The position numbers were made by a program, and so were the translations under genes. This document shows positions 7,463-17,679 of a stretch of 44,455 bases of DNA, piece after piece. This DNA comes from Stentor coeruleus. Taxonomy: Eukaryota; Ciliophora; Heterotrichea; Heterotrichida; Stentoridae. The notes beneath the pieces were generated by a model that was not told the origin of the DNA, did no database searches, and saw nothing but the letters and a program-made list of their open reading frames with translations. Numbering within the stretch: position 1 is the first letter of the stretch; every line of letters begins with the position of its first letter. Location of the stretch: the NCBI GenBank assembly GCA_001970955.1, contig MPUH01000586.1:1-44455 (forward strand), given 5' to 3'.

Positions 7463-10249
7463 CTATTGTGAAGGCTCAGGCATTTCGCTTAACATGAATT
7501 CATCATCAGAAGATACAGAAAGGACAAATGGGCCTTTCATTCCACTTTCATATGTTGTGGGCATAATAATATACCCTTGTTCCTTTGGGTTATCTTCTTC
7601 AAGTATTTCTTCAATTTCATTCAAAGGCATAAATTCAGGTTTTCTAAGCCAAGAATCTACTGATGGTTTCCCTATCGCAGCATCAAAAATATAAATTCCC
7701 ATCATGCACCCAACTGTGTTTCTTGCAATTTTACTACTCCAAAGACGTTCAGGTCTACTAATTGTAATTTTAGCACGGACATTATCAGTTGGGGCAAATT
7801 TTAGGATATATTTTGGGTTGTTGGCCCAAGTATTTTTTTCAAGTTGCCTTATAAAAGATGCGTCATATAAATGAGAACCTCCTGCATTGGTTTGTTTCCA
7901 TTCACCAGAAATGACAATGTTTTTAGCATCATGAAGACGGTCTAAGGTTACTGGGTTATTACTATATATAGTCAAACTATATGAGCATTGTATTCCCTCT
8001 GTACTCAATGATGGGACAATCAAAAATGGTCCATGGTTCTGTTCTAGTTTCAAATACAAACACGAAATTTCTTCATGCTGATAATGGCTTTCTACAAACC
8101 ACTCATTAGGCAAAATCNTCAATGATGGGACAATCAAAAATGGTCCATGGTTCTGTTCTAGTTTCAAATACAAACACGAAATCTCTTCATGCTGATAATG
8201 GCTTTCTACAAACCACTCATTAGGCAATATTTGCAGTTTTCTTTCCTTATCAAAAGTTTCTACCTCCTTCTCAGCAACCTGAGTACTAGTTTTTGTTTTC
8301 TTCATAGTCGCAGCCTGAGTTTTTTTATTACTTGCTTTTTTTGGTGCTTGACATACAACTAAACCTACAGTATGCCCTTTAGACTGTCTTATACGATTAG
8401 TTTTTCTTAATATAATCTTCAATAACGTCACAGCTGAAACATTTAAAAAGTATTGAGGATTTCTACACCATAAAGGATTGTCTTTACCATTTCTTAATAC
8501 TCTTCGACCACCTGCAGTTGATTCATTCCATTCACCTTTTTCTATAGCTTCAAATGTTTCTGATAATTCCATCACTTGCACGGGATTCTGTGAAAAAATC
8601 CTCAGCCAAAACTGTCGACCTTTGTTTTTTTTAAGGGTCTCGCTTTCAAGTTTTTTCCCTTCAACTTCCAAGTTTGGGACTATTATAAAATGAGCCTCTT
8701 TTTTACCTTCTGGGAGCTCGAGGATTATATCTTTTGAAATTTCTCTTTGGGCTATACGTTGTATCCCTTCAGCAGCTGTTGCAATGATATCATCTTTATC
8801 TTTTTCCCAGATACGGTTTTTCTTATCATTTGTTTTTATAACTAAAAAGTTGCAAGGTAGATAAGGTAAACCTGATAGTTTTTGGTCAACTTGCATTAAA
8901 GATATGAAAATATGGGTTTTTTTCTTGATTGTAAGCCTGTATTGAGGGTTATTAAACCACTTGTCATCACTGTCCATTTTAATATGCTCAGCAACTTCTT
9001 CATCCCTATCAATTTGCATAGGTGGAGGTCCTCCAGCCGTTTTACCTTCCCACTTGCCATCAATAGAAAATTTCTGCCACTTATCAGGGAAAATCCTCCC
9101 AATAAAAAGCCTATTATAATGTTTAACCCAATCTTCAAAAGCCATCCACCAAGTTCCATCTTTTCCAAACTCATAATTAAGTTCATCTTTCAACCCTCTA
9201 TGTTTATCCCATTCTTCATCCTCATCTCCAAAAGTCCCTTTCCATTCTCCTTCTCCCCAAGGGTTTCTAATTCTAATAAGCTTTAATCCTTTAATATCTC
9301 TAATATCCATAATCCCATAAGCATGATTATTCCAAATCCCATCTCCACCCATTTCTTCATTTTGTTCCCCTTCTTCACCTTTAACATTATTCGCACATCC
9401 AAGTAAAGACCCTTGCCTAAAATATCTCATCATCATCGACCATAACTCACCATTTTCAACCATTGGGGCAATTTTCACATCTCTTAAATTATATTTTTCA
9501 CTAGCTTCACCAGTTAAATCAACCATCGCATCAGTCATTTTCCCACCATTTAGTCCTTCATATGTTTTATGAAGTTTTGCATAAGCTTTTTCAATCAGTG
9601 GTAGCCACATTTCATTAGGATCTTTACAATGACCATATATTGGTGATCCATATGCTGAGTTATAAGGAATTCTAGTATCTATAATAACTTGTTGCCAGTT
9701 ACCGTTTTTGAAGAATTGACATGTGACAAAACCATAATCAAGCATATGTTCAGTATTTACGAATAATCTTTCAAGCAATTGAGGATTTGTGGCTAAACAA
9801 CAAAGAGATCCAAGAAACCAACAGTCACCTAATGCACCTTGTTGAACATCTCCTGGGGAAATACCATTAGAAAATAGAACAGGATTATCTGCTATATCTT
9901 TTGGACGTACCCACTGTTCACAACCCATACCTTTATCATAATCTGGGATTATTGATGAGTCATTGTATAAGGATGGAGGACCTGGTGGGAAAGAATCATC
10001 TTCAAAAAGACATCGGTTTTCTTTACAGAATCTGATTATTTCATCTTCTTGTTGCTCGATTGAGATACGGTTACGCTCTTCTTCTGCGGTCATTGAATTC
10101 TCTTGGTCAGATTGGGCCTCGATAAGTCGGTCTTCATGCATTTTCCCTTCATCTTCGAGCATGTCATCTTCTTTTAGATCTTCAGTATGCCTTTCCCCGC
10201 TTGGGTGTTCGATGATCTCTGAACGGGGTTCAAAACTTGAATCTGCCAT
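7463..10249 (-). CDS. Calpain-type cysteine protease with three tandem calpain beta-sandwich modules
   Basis: As written it encodes 928 codons, 38 of which come from a 114-bp duplication at an N (8118); the real product is about 890 aa. After an acidic N-terminal region of about 70 residues, the CysPc protease domain shows the full triad: Cys143 in GALGDCWFLGS, His309 in NNHAYGI and Asn329 in RNPWGEGEW. Three copies of a calpain domain III-like module follow. Each starts with a pattern like GxWxxxTAGG and then W-x2-NPxYxL (WFNNPQYRL, WCRNPQYFL, WANNPKYIL). No penta-EF-hand domain or membrane segment is visible, so it is an atypical calpain; Ca2+ control would act through the protease core and sandwich modules. 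Calpains make limited cuts in cytoskeletal and signalling proteins. No intron is needed. The 5' flank (10260-10400) is C-poor on the plus strand, like other minus-strand promoters here. Confidence 0.94.
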   Translation of the reverse strand: MADSSFEPRSEIIEHPSGERHTEDLKEDDMLEDEGKMHEDRLIEAQSDQENSMTAEEERNRISIEQQEDEIIRFCKENRCLFEDDSFPPGPPSLYNDSSIIPDYDKGMGCEQWVRPKDIADNPVLFSNGISPGDVQQGALGDCWFLGSLCCLATNPQLLERLFVNTEHMLDYGFVTCQFFKNGNWQQVIIDTRIPYNSAYGSPIYGHCKDPNEMWLPLIEKAYAKLHKTYEGLNGGKMTDAMVDLTGEASEKYNLRDVKIAPMVENGELWSMMMRYFRQGSLLGCANNVKGEEGEQNEEMGGDGIWNNHAYGIMDIRDIKGLKLIRIRNPWGEGEWKGTFGDEDEEWDKHRGLKDELNYEFGKDGTWWMAFEDWVKHYNRLFIGRIFPDKWQKFSIDGKWEGKTAGGPPPMQIDRDEEVAEHIKMDSDDKWFNNPQYRLTIKKKTHIFISLMQVDQKLSGLPYLPCNFLVIKTNDKKNRIWEKDKDDIIATAAEGIQRIAQREISKDIILELPEGKKEAHFIIVPNLEVEGKKLESETLKKNKGRQFWLRIFSQNPVQVMELSETFEAIEKGEWNESTAGGRRVLRNGKDNPLWCRNPQYFLNVSAVTLLKIILRKTNRIRQSKGHTVGLVVCQAPKKASNKKTQAATMKKTKTSTQVAEKEVETFDKERKLQILPNEWFVESHYQHEEISCLYLKLEQNHGPFLIVPSLXILPNEWFVESHYQHEEISCLYLKLEQNHGPFLIVPSLSTEGIQCSYSLTIYSNNPVTLDRLHDAKNIVISGEWKQTNAGGSHLYDASFIRQLEKNTWANNPKYILKFAPTDNVRAKITISRPERLWSSKIARNTVGCMMGIYIFDAAIGKPSVDSWLRKPEFMPLNEIEEILEEDNPKEQGYIIMPTTYESGMKGPFVLSVSSDDEFMLSEMPEPSQ
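8005..8231 (-). repeat. 114-bp duplication around a single N inside calpain
   Basis: Positions 8005-8117 and 8119-8231 are near-identical (one internal C/T difference plus a few mismatches at the inner end), separated by N at 8118. The protein segment starting ILPNEWFVES is thereby repeated in frame. The single N suggests two overlapping contig ends placed side by side. Confidence 0.92.
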
Positions 10250-11252
10250 TTATTAGGAAAATGATAGTTTAGTTTGAATTTATATGAAAAATGGGCTTAA
10301 AAGATTTTGTATTGGGATGGGTGCTAGGAAAATGCTTTGTAGCAAAAATGAGGATATTGAAAATGAGTTTAGAGGGGAGGTTGTGAAGTATTATAGGATA
10401 TCAATATGATATATTTGATATATGTTCATAATAAAATTATACCAAGTATCATGTCCAAACCGAAAATACCACAAATTTTTTTTTTGTAATCTGCATATTT
10501 CTTTATACATCTTCTTTAATTAAATAATTGGTATCATTAAATATACATTAGGTATTTTTCATATATGATATTATAATTTATGTCTAACCTATCATCCTAA
10601 CTCATTATTAATTGAGATTATTGAAATATTTTTATTTTCAAGCGAATTACTATTTCTGCAATATGGCTTTATTAAATAGTTATTCAGTTTTCTCATAGAC
10701 ATATATTATGATACCTTTTAAAGTATTATAATAACTGTTTATAGTTAAGATGATAATTGTTAATACAAGAATCCAAAATTTGATATTTAAGCAAAATTAT
10801 TATAAGAAATAAATCTATAGTATTATATTTTCTATTAATTGGTTTAATAATATCGCAGTTGTATTTACCCTGAAAATAACTGAAAATCAATAAGAGAATA
10901 TATAATAAAATATACTATTATAGCATATAATAGCTTTTAAGCATAACTCATTTTTTCATTCACTTTTTACTAGCTTATATAATATGATTTCTATAAAAAT
11001 CAATATTTACAGTATTATAAACAGCTAATTTTTGAAGTGTCTAAGTTTTAATTATAAAATTTGAACCGAAACCAGTCTAACTTATATAAAATCTCAGGAC
11101 AAAAAAACTTTTATAATTATTCACAATTCAAAATATGATTTTCAAATATTAAATTTCACACACCCTCAAAATACTTAATAATCTTATTATTTCATACCTT
11201 TTCTACAATAATAAAAAATCCACTATCAAAAAATATTTCCTATCATATATAA
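10250..11252. other. Intergenic region (1.0 kb) between divergent calpain and WD40 genes
   Basis: A divergent promoter region. The calpain-proximal 150 bp is G-rich and C-poor on the plus strand. The stretch before the WD40 gene (11090-11250) is C-containing and nearly G-free, with catatataa directly before its ATG. The middle is plain AT-rich. No gene or repeat seen. Confidence 0.6.
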
Positions 11253-12677
11253 ATGCGTAAATGTAAATTTTGCGAAGGTAAAGCTGAGTTCAAATGCAAT
11301 TGTTCTGAAGTTTTACTTTGTTCCAAACACACACGTAGTCACTCTTCAAAAACCCTACACAATCTCTTACCAATCACTAACACCTTAGACCCTGACAAAA
11401 AACAAGAACTCGAATCCAAAATCGAATCTCGTCTAGCATCCATAACCAAACTCCAACAAGAAATCTCTTCAATCTCAACCAAATGGATCGAAGATATCCA
11501 AAAATTCAACTCAAACCTTCAAGAAAAGTTAGAAAAAATCAAACATAAACATACTAATTTATTAGACTCAAACATATATTCTGATGAAGATTTCGAATAT
11601 ATCGAACAAATTTTCAAAACAAAATTCTATGCAAGACAAGTCAAAAGTTCAAAAGTTACAACATCGATAATAGATTATTATAAACAAGAACTTATTAAAG
11701 AACTTCCAGAAGATGCGACTACAGGGGATTTTTTTGAAGCAGAAAAGCTCCAAGTTGAAGAAATTGATGATTTTGTTATTGACGGGAATAACAATGTTAT
11801 ATGGGCAGTAGCTTTTACAAGTGATAATGAGTTTATAATTTTTGGTTGTGAGGATAAATCAATACAAATGTGGGGTGTACAGAGTAGAACTCAATTAGGG
11901 GTATTAAAAGGGCATATTGGTGAAGTTACAAGTTTAGCTTTGACATCAAATGATGAAGTTTTAATATCAGGATCTGGAATAGGGGATTGTACAATAAGAC
12001 TATGGAAACTTCATGAACAGGAACAAATAAGCATATTAAGAGGTCATACAGATATAATATGGGGTATTTGTATTACACAAGATAATGAAAAAGCTATTTC
12101 AAGCTCACAAGATAAAACTATTCGTATATGGAACTTACATGATTTTAGTCAAGAAGGATTACTTCAAGGACATACTTCTCATGTCCTTTGTATTGCTTTA
12201 ACTCATGATGATAAACTTTTAGTCTCAGGGTCTTATGATAAAACAGTACGTATATGGAATCTTCAAGAAAAATGGCAGGATAGCGTACTTCAAGGTCATA
12301 ATTCTGCTGTTTTTTCTGTAGCAATTAGTAATGATAATAAATTTATTGCTACTGGAGCACTTGATAAACTTATTCGTGTTTGGAGTTTTGAAAACAAAAA
12401 TATTTTGTTTGTTTTACAAGCACATTCAGCTACTGTACAAAGCTTAACTTTTGTTTTAGATGATAAGTTTTTAATCTCTGGTTCAGAAGATAAGACAATT
12501 AAAGTTTGGAATTTGGAGAAAAGGAAAACTGAAGTTAATTTGAATGGGCATACAAATGAAGTTACGAGTTTGGCTGTTAGTAAAAATTATTGTTTTGTTG
12601 TGTCTGGATCTTATGATTCAAGTGTTAGAGTGTGGAATATTCATAAGAGACTATTTCCTGAGATTAAGAATGGTTAA
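11253..12677 (+). CDS. B-box-like zinc finger, coiled coil and seven WD40 repeats
   Basis: The 474-aa product starts at ATG 11253. Residues 4-38 form a Cys/His cluster (CKFCEG, KCNCS, LCSKHTRSH, TLH) resembling a B-box zinc finger. Residues about 50-115 are charged and likely coiled coil. Seven WD40 repeats follow from about residue 178, most with GH and WD-like ends: IQMWGV, IRLWKL, IRIWNL, VRIWNL, IRVWSF, IKVWNL and VRVWNI, enough for a closed seven-blade propeller. Such proteins are scaffolds; no enzymatic motif is present. No RING precedes the B-box-like finger, so it is not a complete TRIM protein. The MORN protein at 21.5-22.4 kb has a similar N-terminal finger, suggesting a shared module joined to different repeat domains. 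The last 19 bp of the gene are included in the duplication at 12659-12801. Confidence 0.9.
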   Translation: MRKCKFCEGKAEFKCNCSEVLLCSKHTRSHSSKTLHNLLPITNTLDPDKKQELESKIESRLASITKLQQEISSISTKWIEDIQKFNSNLQEKLEKIKHKHTNLLDSNIYSDEDFEYIEQIFKTKFYARQVKSSKVTTSIIDYYKQELIKELPEDATTGDFFEAEKLQVEEIDDFVIDGNNNVIWAVAFTSDNEFIIFGCEDKSIQMWGVQSRTQLGVLKGHIGEVTSLALTSNDEVLISGSGIGDCTIRLWKLHEQEQISILRGHTDIIWGICITQDNEKAISSSQDKTIRIWNLHDFSQEGLLQGHTSHVLCIALTHDDKLLVSGSYDKTVRIWNLQEKWQDSVLQGHNSAVFSVAISNDNKFIATGALDKLIRVWSFENKNILFVLQAHSATVQSLTFVLDDKFLISGSEDKTIKVWNLEKRKTEVNLNGHTNEVTSLAVSKNYCFVVSGSYDSSVRVWNIHKRLFPEIKNG

Positions 12678-12801
12678 TAATTTATGATATTGATAAGGAT
12701 AATTGAAATATTTATTGTTAGTAGTTTTTNTGAGATTAAGAATGGTTAATAATTTATGATATTGATAAGGATAATTGAAATATTTATTGTTAGTAGTTTT
12801 T
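12659..12801 (+). repeat. 71-bp duplication around a single N at the 3' end of the WD40 gene
   Basis: 12659-12729 and 12731-12801 are identical, with N at 12730 between them. The first copy contains the WD40 stop codon; the second repeats those bases outside the gene. Same form as the duplication in calpain, so probably an assembly join. Confidence 0.93.
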
Positions 12802-14081
12802 ATGATTTTGTAGTGATTTTTTTATGTGTAAATTTTTATTTTGAAAATAAAATTACTATAGTTTATAGTAATAGATATGGAGCGATTTATTAATAGGATT
12901 TATAAATCAGATAACAACCTTCTTGTAGTGTAGAAAGACTAAATCATTATTTTTTTATTAAGCATTATTATCCCTTATAAAATTATTAGTTATAAAATTC
13001 TCATTTTTTATGTATCAAGATTTTTGATATTTATTAAATTTACAATGATATTATATTCATAGACTATCAGTAACGATTATTTTTTTAAATGATTTGCTAT
13101 TTTATCTATAATACTTTATTTTTGAATGAAAAAATATTTATATGACCTATAAAGCATTAAAATATGATTTTTATTTTAGTTGTTACCAAAGGTTATATAA
13201 TAAAATCACTGATAAAATTTACTTTAGTGTTAGAATTGAATTGTTTTCATGATTTCAATCAAATATATTTTAGATAAAATTATAAATTTACTCTCCATAT
13301 TATATTATTTTAAGGTTTTTTACTATTACTCTTTGACTTCTTTCCAACATATTTTCTCTTTTGTGTCAATAAATATTATAAGATAATCTTAGAAATTTTA
13401 AATATTTTATAATACTGAGCAGCTTAATAAAATTAATATTTTATAAATTCTTTTGAAAAAAGTTTTTTTTTTTTTAAATTCGATGATTGTGTTTTTTTTT
13501 TTTATTCAACACAACAGCATCTATTTGTTATTTCATTTTATTTTTTTATTTAAATGCTTAAGGAAATCGAGATTGCCATGATATTTTAGCAAAAATTTTA
13601 TCCTAACTTTTCTAAACTTTTATAAAAGAAATCTTAGATCAAGCTAGATTTCCTATAATTATTAAGCATATATAAAGTTGAAAGTATATCGAATATCTGA
13701 ATTCTCCCTCTAAGTCAAAAAAAGTTATCACTCATTTTAAATCATAAATAAAATTCATTCCAAATAAGCCTATATAAAAGTATTTAATATAAACTAATAT
13801 CATGATCAAAAGCCACCTAAGATAGAAATTCCATTGTATCACAACCTTAATATAAACTCATAGACCGAGATACATAAAATCAGTCTTAATATCCTTATCA
13901 TAATTCGTCAATCATAAAATTATCTAAAACAAAAATTTATAGTCAAAAATTATATTTCCCAAGTCTCAGATGTATATATAAAAAAAAATTACCTTTGAAA
14001 TTTTAAAATACATATCTATCCATAATATAACCATGCTAAAATAATTATAATCAAAATACATTTTAGATTGAGATAATAAAT
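12678..14081. other. Intergenic region (1.4 kb)
   Basis: The longest gene-free stretch. It starts with the N-centred duplication, continues as AT-rich DNA with T homopolymers near 13460-13500, and becomes G-poor from about 13690 toward the next plus-strand gene. No coding relic or RNA gene recognised. Confidence 0.55.
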
Positions 14082-14717
14082 ATGAGCCAGCCAAATTTCA
14101 ATGAAGACTTAGACAAGCCTCTTATATCCAAAAGTGAGGATGATACTGATACTTTTGTCTCAAAATTAGATTATTGCACTTGCTTAAATAGACTAGTATA
14201 TGAGTATAACAAACCTCATAATAGAGTAGATGACATCACTTTAACAGGGTTTCCAGATAATTGCGCTTACAATTATGCGGAATGTATGATTGTGTTACTC
14301 GCTGTGCTATGCATAGTCCCTTTTCTTTTCATTATTCCTTTTATTATCTTGATTGTATTCTTATTTGCTATCAGGAATAAATACCTTGAAATAAGGAAAA
14401 TAGTTAAAAAACCTTGGAAAAATATGCTTGTTATAAAAGATGTTCCAATGGAATTTTATTTTATAACTTTTACTATGCAAAGTTTTAATCATAAGTATGG
14501 TGATGCTTTTGAAGGTAAAAATGATCCATTTTATGAAAGAGTTAAAAAAGAATTACTTGAACGGCCTATTGTTACTGTATGCAATCCAGACGTAAAAAAA
14601 GAATTCAAATTTAATTGCAAAATCTATAGTATTATTGTTTTCGGATCTATGGGACTTTTATTCGGAATAATATTTACTGGAATGGCTCTCTTATTTATTA
14701 TGGCTAGTTATTATTAA
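14082..14717 (+). CDS. Unknown two-hydrophobic-segment membrane protein
   Basis: The 211-aa product starts MSQPNFNEDLDKPL. A polar, Cys-containing N-terminal region (LDYCTCLNRL) precedes a long hydrophobic stretch at about residues 68-105 (CMIVLLAVLCIVPFLFII onward), long enough for a hairpin or one extended helix. A polar loop of about 70 residues follows, then a second hydrophobic segment at the C-terminus (IIVFGSMGLLFGIIF). I recognise no family. The start is supported by a G-poor upstream flank and an AATAAAT directly before the ATG. It stands alone, with spacers of 1.4 kb and 0.36 kb on either side. Confidence 0.75.
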   Translation: MSQPNFNEDLDKPLISKSEDDTDTFVSKLDYCTCLNRLVYEYNKPHNRVDDITLTGFPDNCAYNYAECMIVLLAVLCIVPFLFIIPFIILIVFLFAIRNKYLEIRKIVKKPWKNMLVIKDVPMEFYFITFTMQSFNHKYGDAFEGKNDPFYERVKKELLERPIVTVCNPDVKKEFKFNCKIYSIIVFGSMGLLFGIIFTGMALLFIMASYY

Positions 14718-15075
14718 TACTAAACAGATTAGTATAATTTGTTATAAAATTTATCTGCAAAAGTTTAGTTTTCTAAGTGATTTATTAACAAAACTTCAAC
14801 ATTTTATATTTTTCCCTATAATATTTACGCAACATTGCTTATATTTCTTAATAAGCAAGCTAATAAACTAATTATACCCTAAAACATAATAAAATTATGG
14901 GAAAATAACAATATAATACATAAAAAAAATGAATTTCTATTAGCTAGCTTAAATCAAAAACCTTTTCTTTAAAAATTTTACTTATCTCTAACTATATTAA
15001 AATAAGTTTATACAATTTCCTATAAGTCCCCATAGAACTATATTTTCAAAGTTTTTTGTTCTATTTCATATATAA
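14718..15075. other. Intergenic region (about 360 bp)
   Basis: AT-rich and G-poor toward the next gene. It ends in catatataaATG, the same sequence as before the WD40 gene. Nothing else seen. Confidence 0.55.
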
Positions 15076-16563
15076 ATGGAGCCTTACATACTCTTACCTA
15101 TTCTCATACTGATTTTAGGTCAAATCCTTTCAAAACATCATACAACCTTTTTAGAAATCTGCATAATTTTTACCTCAGGAGTTGCGTACTTTGTCTACAA
15201 ACGAACAGTGACTAAAATTATAATCCTTCCACCTAGTCCTATAGAAAAACATATAGACCAAATGGAATCAAAACCTCTATTCAGTTTAATCAACAAGAAA
15301 AAAAGTATAAAAATTGATGATGAACCTTTATGTCTACCAATTCGTATAAGCAACCCTAAAATCGACACATCTATTCAAATTTCTAGTTCAAATGCTCCGA
15401 TTTATCATGAGAAAATGAGTCAAAACATGACTTTGAAACCTTTTTCAGAAGCATCTACAAAGGATTTGTCCAGTATTTTACCTGATTTGGCCTTGGAAAT
15501 CAAGTCAGAAAAAGCTAAACGTAAAGAAAAATATGAAGCTCTCAGCAAGTCTTTTAAAAGCAATAATTCAGATGAAATTGTAATAAAATACACAAATGCT
15601 ATTAACCATGTTTACGAAGGTGTGATGCGATACTTTGAACAATTATCTATTATTTCAGAGTCAGCAAAAATTCAAGCCCAGTCCAAAAGTTCATCATCAA
15701 ATCGAATAGTAGTCGAGCCTGAGCTTGAAGACTATTGCAAAAAAATTGTTGAAAGGGTTGAGAACTTTAACAAAAAACTAAAAGAATCTGAAAGTTTCAC
15801 TGGTGAAGCCCAACGAAACCTAAAAATGTTTGTCAGCCAAATTACTTCAGATACAAACGACGTCAGTGCTTTAAATTCTCGTGTCGATGCATCTTTAGAA
15901 AATTTACAAAGTCTTAATAAAGATGATCTTGAAAAAGCTCTTTACGTCTTATGTTTCAGAGTTGTCGATTTAGGTTCCCAAAACTCAGACGATGTTAAAA
16001 TCGGCTGTAATTTCAGTTACAATTTTACAAAATACATAATGACTATAGCAAAATCATATCCAGCAATACATAATATATACTTTTATGCGCTTATTCGAAT
16101 AAAATATTACTTTTACCCTATGATTGATAATAAAGATATTGAAAATATATATAAAAGAACACAACTTTTAGATATATGCCAAGATTCAAATGGAAGACTT
16201 AGTGATAATGAAAAGGATAGACTGAAAAAATCTATGGATACAGGAAGATCATATGGACATTTACTTGGATCACTTTTTGTATGTGAAGATAGTATGTTTA
16301 ATGAAGGTGATGCTTGGAGATGGCTTGCTTTTGTTATAAATTTAAAAATTGATTATGTTGATAGAGTTCATATGCCTATGCTTTATGGATATTTAAAAGT
16401 TACTGGAGGGGCTTTGAAAAGAAGATATAGAGAACAGTTTGATAAACTTGTTAGGTTTTTGAAAGACCATTATGTTGAGTTTATTGAAAAAAAGTTTGGT
16501 AGTAATCCTTATCTTAAAGCTTATGTTACACAGCTTAGGCAGGTTATTACTGAATTGGTTTAA
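15076..16563 (+). CDS. GLE1-like mRNA-export factor with predicted N-terminal membrane helices
   Basis: The 495-aa product starts MEPYILLPIL. The C-terminal third resembles the GLE1 domain, notably DAWRWLAFVINLK, then LYGYLKVTGGALKRRYREQF and the following KLVRFLKD. GLE1 activates the DEAD-box ATPase Dbp5 (with inositol hexakisphosphate) at the cytoplasmic face of the nuclear pore during mRNA export. The middle is charged and helical (SEKAKRKEKYEAL, then NKKLKESESF). Unusually, residues 2-16 and about 27-42 are strongly hydrophobic and could be two membrane segments or a signal anchor, which GLE1 proteins known to me lack. The match is by eye, so a GLE1 paralogue tethered to a membrane, or a distant helical-repeat protein, remain possible. 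Confidence 0.7.
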   Translation: MEPYILLPILILILGQILSKHHTTFLEICIIFTSGVAYFVYKRTVTKIIILPPSPIEKHIDQMESKPLFSLINKKKSIKIDDEPLCLPIRISNPKIDTSIQISSSNAPIYHEKMSQNMTLKPFSEASTKDLSSILPDLALEIKSEKAKRKEKYEALSKSFKSNNSDEIVIKYTNAINHVYEGVMRYFEQLSIISESAKIQAQSKSSSSNRIVVEPELEDYCKKIVERVENFNKKLKESESFTGEAQRNLKMFVSQITSDTNDVSALNSRVDASLENLQSLNKDDLEKALYVLCFRVVDLGSQNSDDVKIGCNFSYNFTKYIMTIAKSYPAIHNIYFYALIRIKYYFYPMIDNKDIENIYKRTQLLDICQDSNGRLSDNEKDRLKKSMDTGRSYGHLLGSLFVCEDSMFNEGDAWRWLAFVINLKIDYVDRVHMPMLYGYLKVTGGALKRRYREQFDKLVRFLKDHYVEFIEKKFGSNPYLKAYVTQLRQVITELV

Positions 16564-17191
16564 AGATTATTTTATAATAAGTATTAGATTAGAATTAGAA
16601 GAAGATTGGATTTTTTTTGAAGGATTTTTTGAGAAATTTAGATTTAAATTGTGTTGGGGAAACTGTTTATGTTGATTTTGGTAATAAATTAGTTTTGTAA
16701 ATTTTGGTAGAGTTTTAGGCTAGATGATGGGTTTGAGAAGAAAAAAATGTGTTGTAATCATTTGTTTTAGTGAATATCAGAAATCTTTAATTCCTTCAAA
16801 GCGATTTTAAAAAATATCCTATCTTTCCACCTATGCAAGCCTAATCAAAACTTATTCCAAGTTTAAAAATCTATATCAAATCAACCTAACACCCTAACAA
16901 TTCATCCTATTCTAAATTCAAGCTAATTTCCACTTTTTAACACTGAAAATTAAAAAAAATATTCTATCTCAAAATCATCTTCTAATATAAAACCCATAAA
17001 TATTCCTACAATCACTTATACAAATTTTCAAGCATGGCTCATTACCATCTTGAAATCATACATCAAATTCTTATGAAACAAAAATCCTTTAAATAAACAT
17101 TTTTTATATAAAATATCTTCATCATTTGATATAATAAAACCCACCTCATAATCAATCTTAAAAATACAAAAGTTTCATAATTAAGGTAATA
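16564..17191. other. Intergenic region (about 630 bp)
   Basis: The first 230 bp after GLE1 are T/G-rich and C-poor; the remaining 400 bp before the next plus-strand gene are C-containing and G-poor. No gene seen. Confidence 0.55.
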
Positions 17192-17593
17192 ATGGAACCA
17201 ATCCAAAAGCCAAAAAGCCTATTAGCATGCCCAATCTGTTCAAAAATCTTATCTTCAAAGCAGAACCTAAAGCAGCATCTTAACATCCACACCGGGAACA
17301 AGCCTTACAAATGTACATTCGAAGGCTGTCAAATCTCATTCAAACACGCTAGCCAATTATCCAACCACAAAATCCTCCATCATTCAAACAGTATCACCCT
17401 ACAACCTGATTTCAATGACTTCAGAGCTTTTATAAAACTTCTTATCTCCGCACTTCACGGTAAACAAGTCTATAATTTCACAATACCAAAAGGCCCTTTT
17501 ACTGAAGATGATGTAAATCTCCCTAAAATATCAGAACCACAAGAAGGTGTTGAATTACCTAGTTTTGACGATATTGTAGACTTAAGTAATTAA
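17192..17593 (+). CDS. Small C2H2 zinc-finger protein (two fingers)
   Basis: The 133-aa product starts MEPIQKPKSL. Finger 1 is CPICSKILSSKQNLKQHLNIH, then the canonical linker TGNKPYKC (consensus TGEKPY). Finger 2 is the C-x4-C type, running from CTFEGCQISF to NHKILHH. These are classic DNA-binding C2H2 fingers, so a sequence-specific nuclear regulator is likely; two fingers alone usually recognise a short site. The remaining 70 residues have no known domain and end in an acidic, Pro-containing tail. The stop is 86 bp before the next gene on the same strand. No intron is required. Confidence 0.88.
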   Translation: MEPIQKPKSLLACPICSKILSSKQNLKQHLNIHTGNKPYKCTFEGCQISFKHASQLSNHKILHHSNSITLQPDFNDFRAFIKLLISALHGKQVYNFTIPKGPFTEDDVNLPKISEPQEGVELPSFDDIVDLSN

Positions 17594-17679
17594 TAAATAT
17601 TGTCTTGAATTGAAGATAAGACTCAAAATTTGAATCGGGCGAAAATAATGAATGATGTGAAATAGATTTTTGAGGATAA

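Noticed and set aside
10295-10400. Two overlapping short plus-strand frames just upstream of calpain
   Set aside because: They are open only because C is nearly absent here; best explained as the calpain 5' flank.
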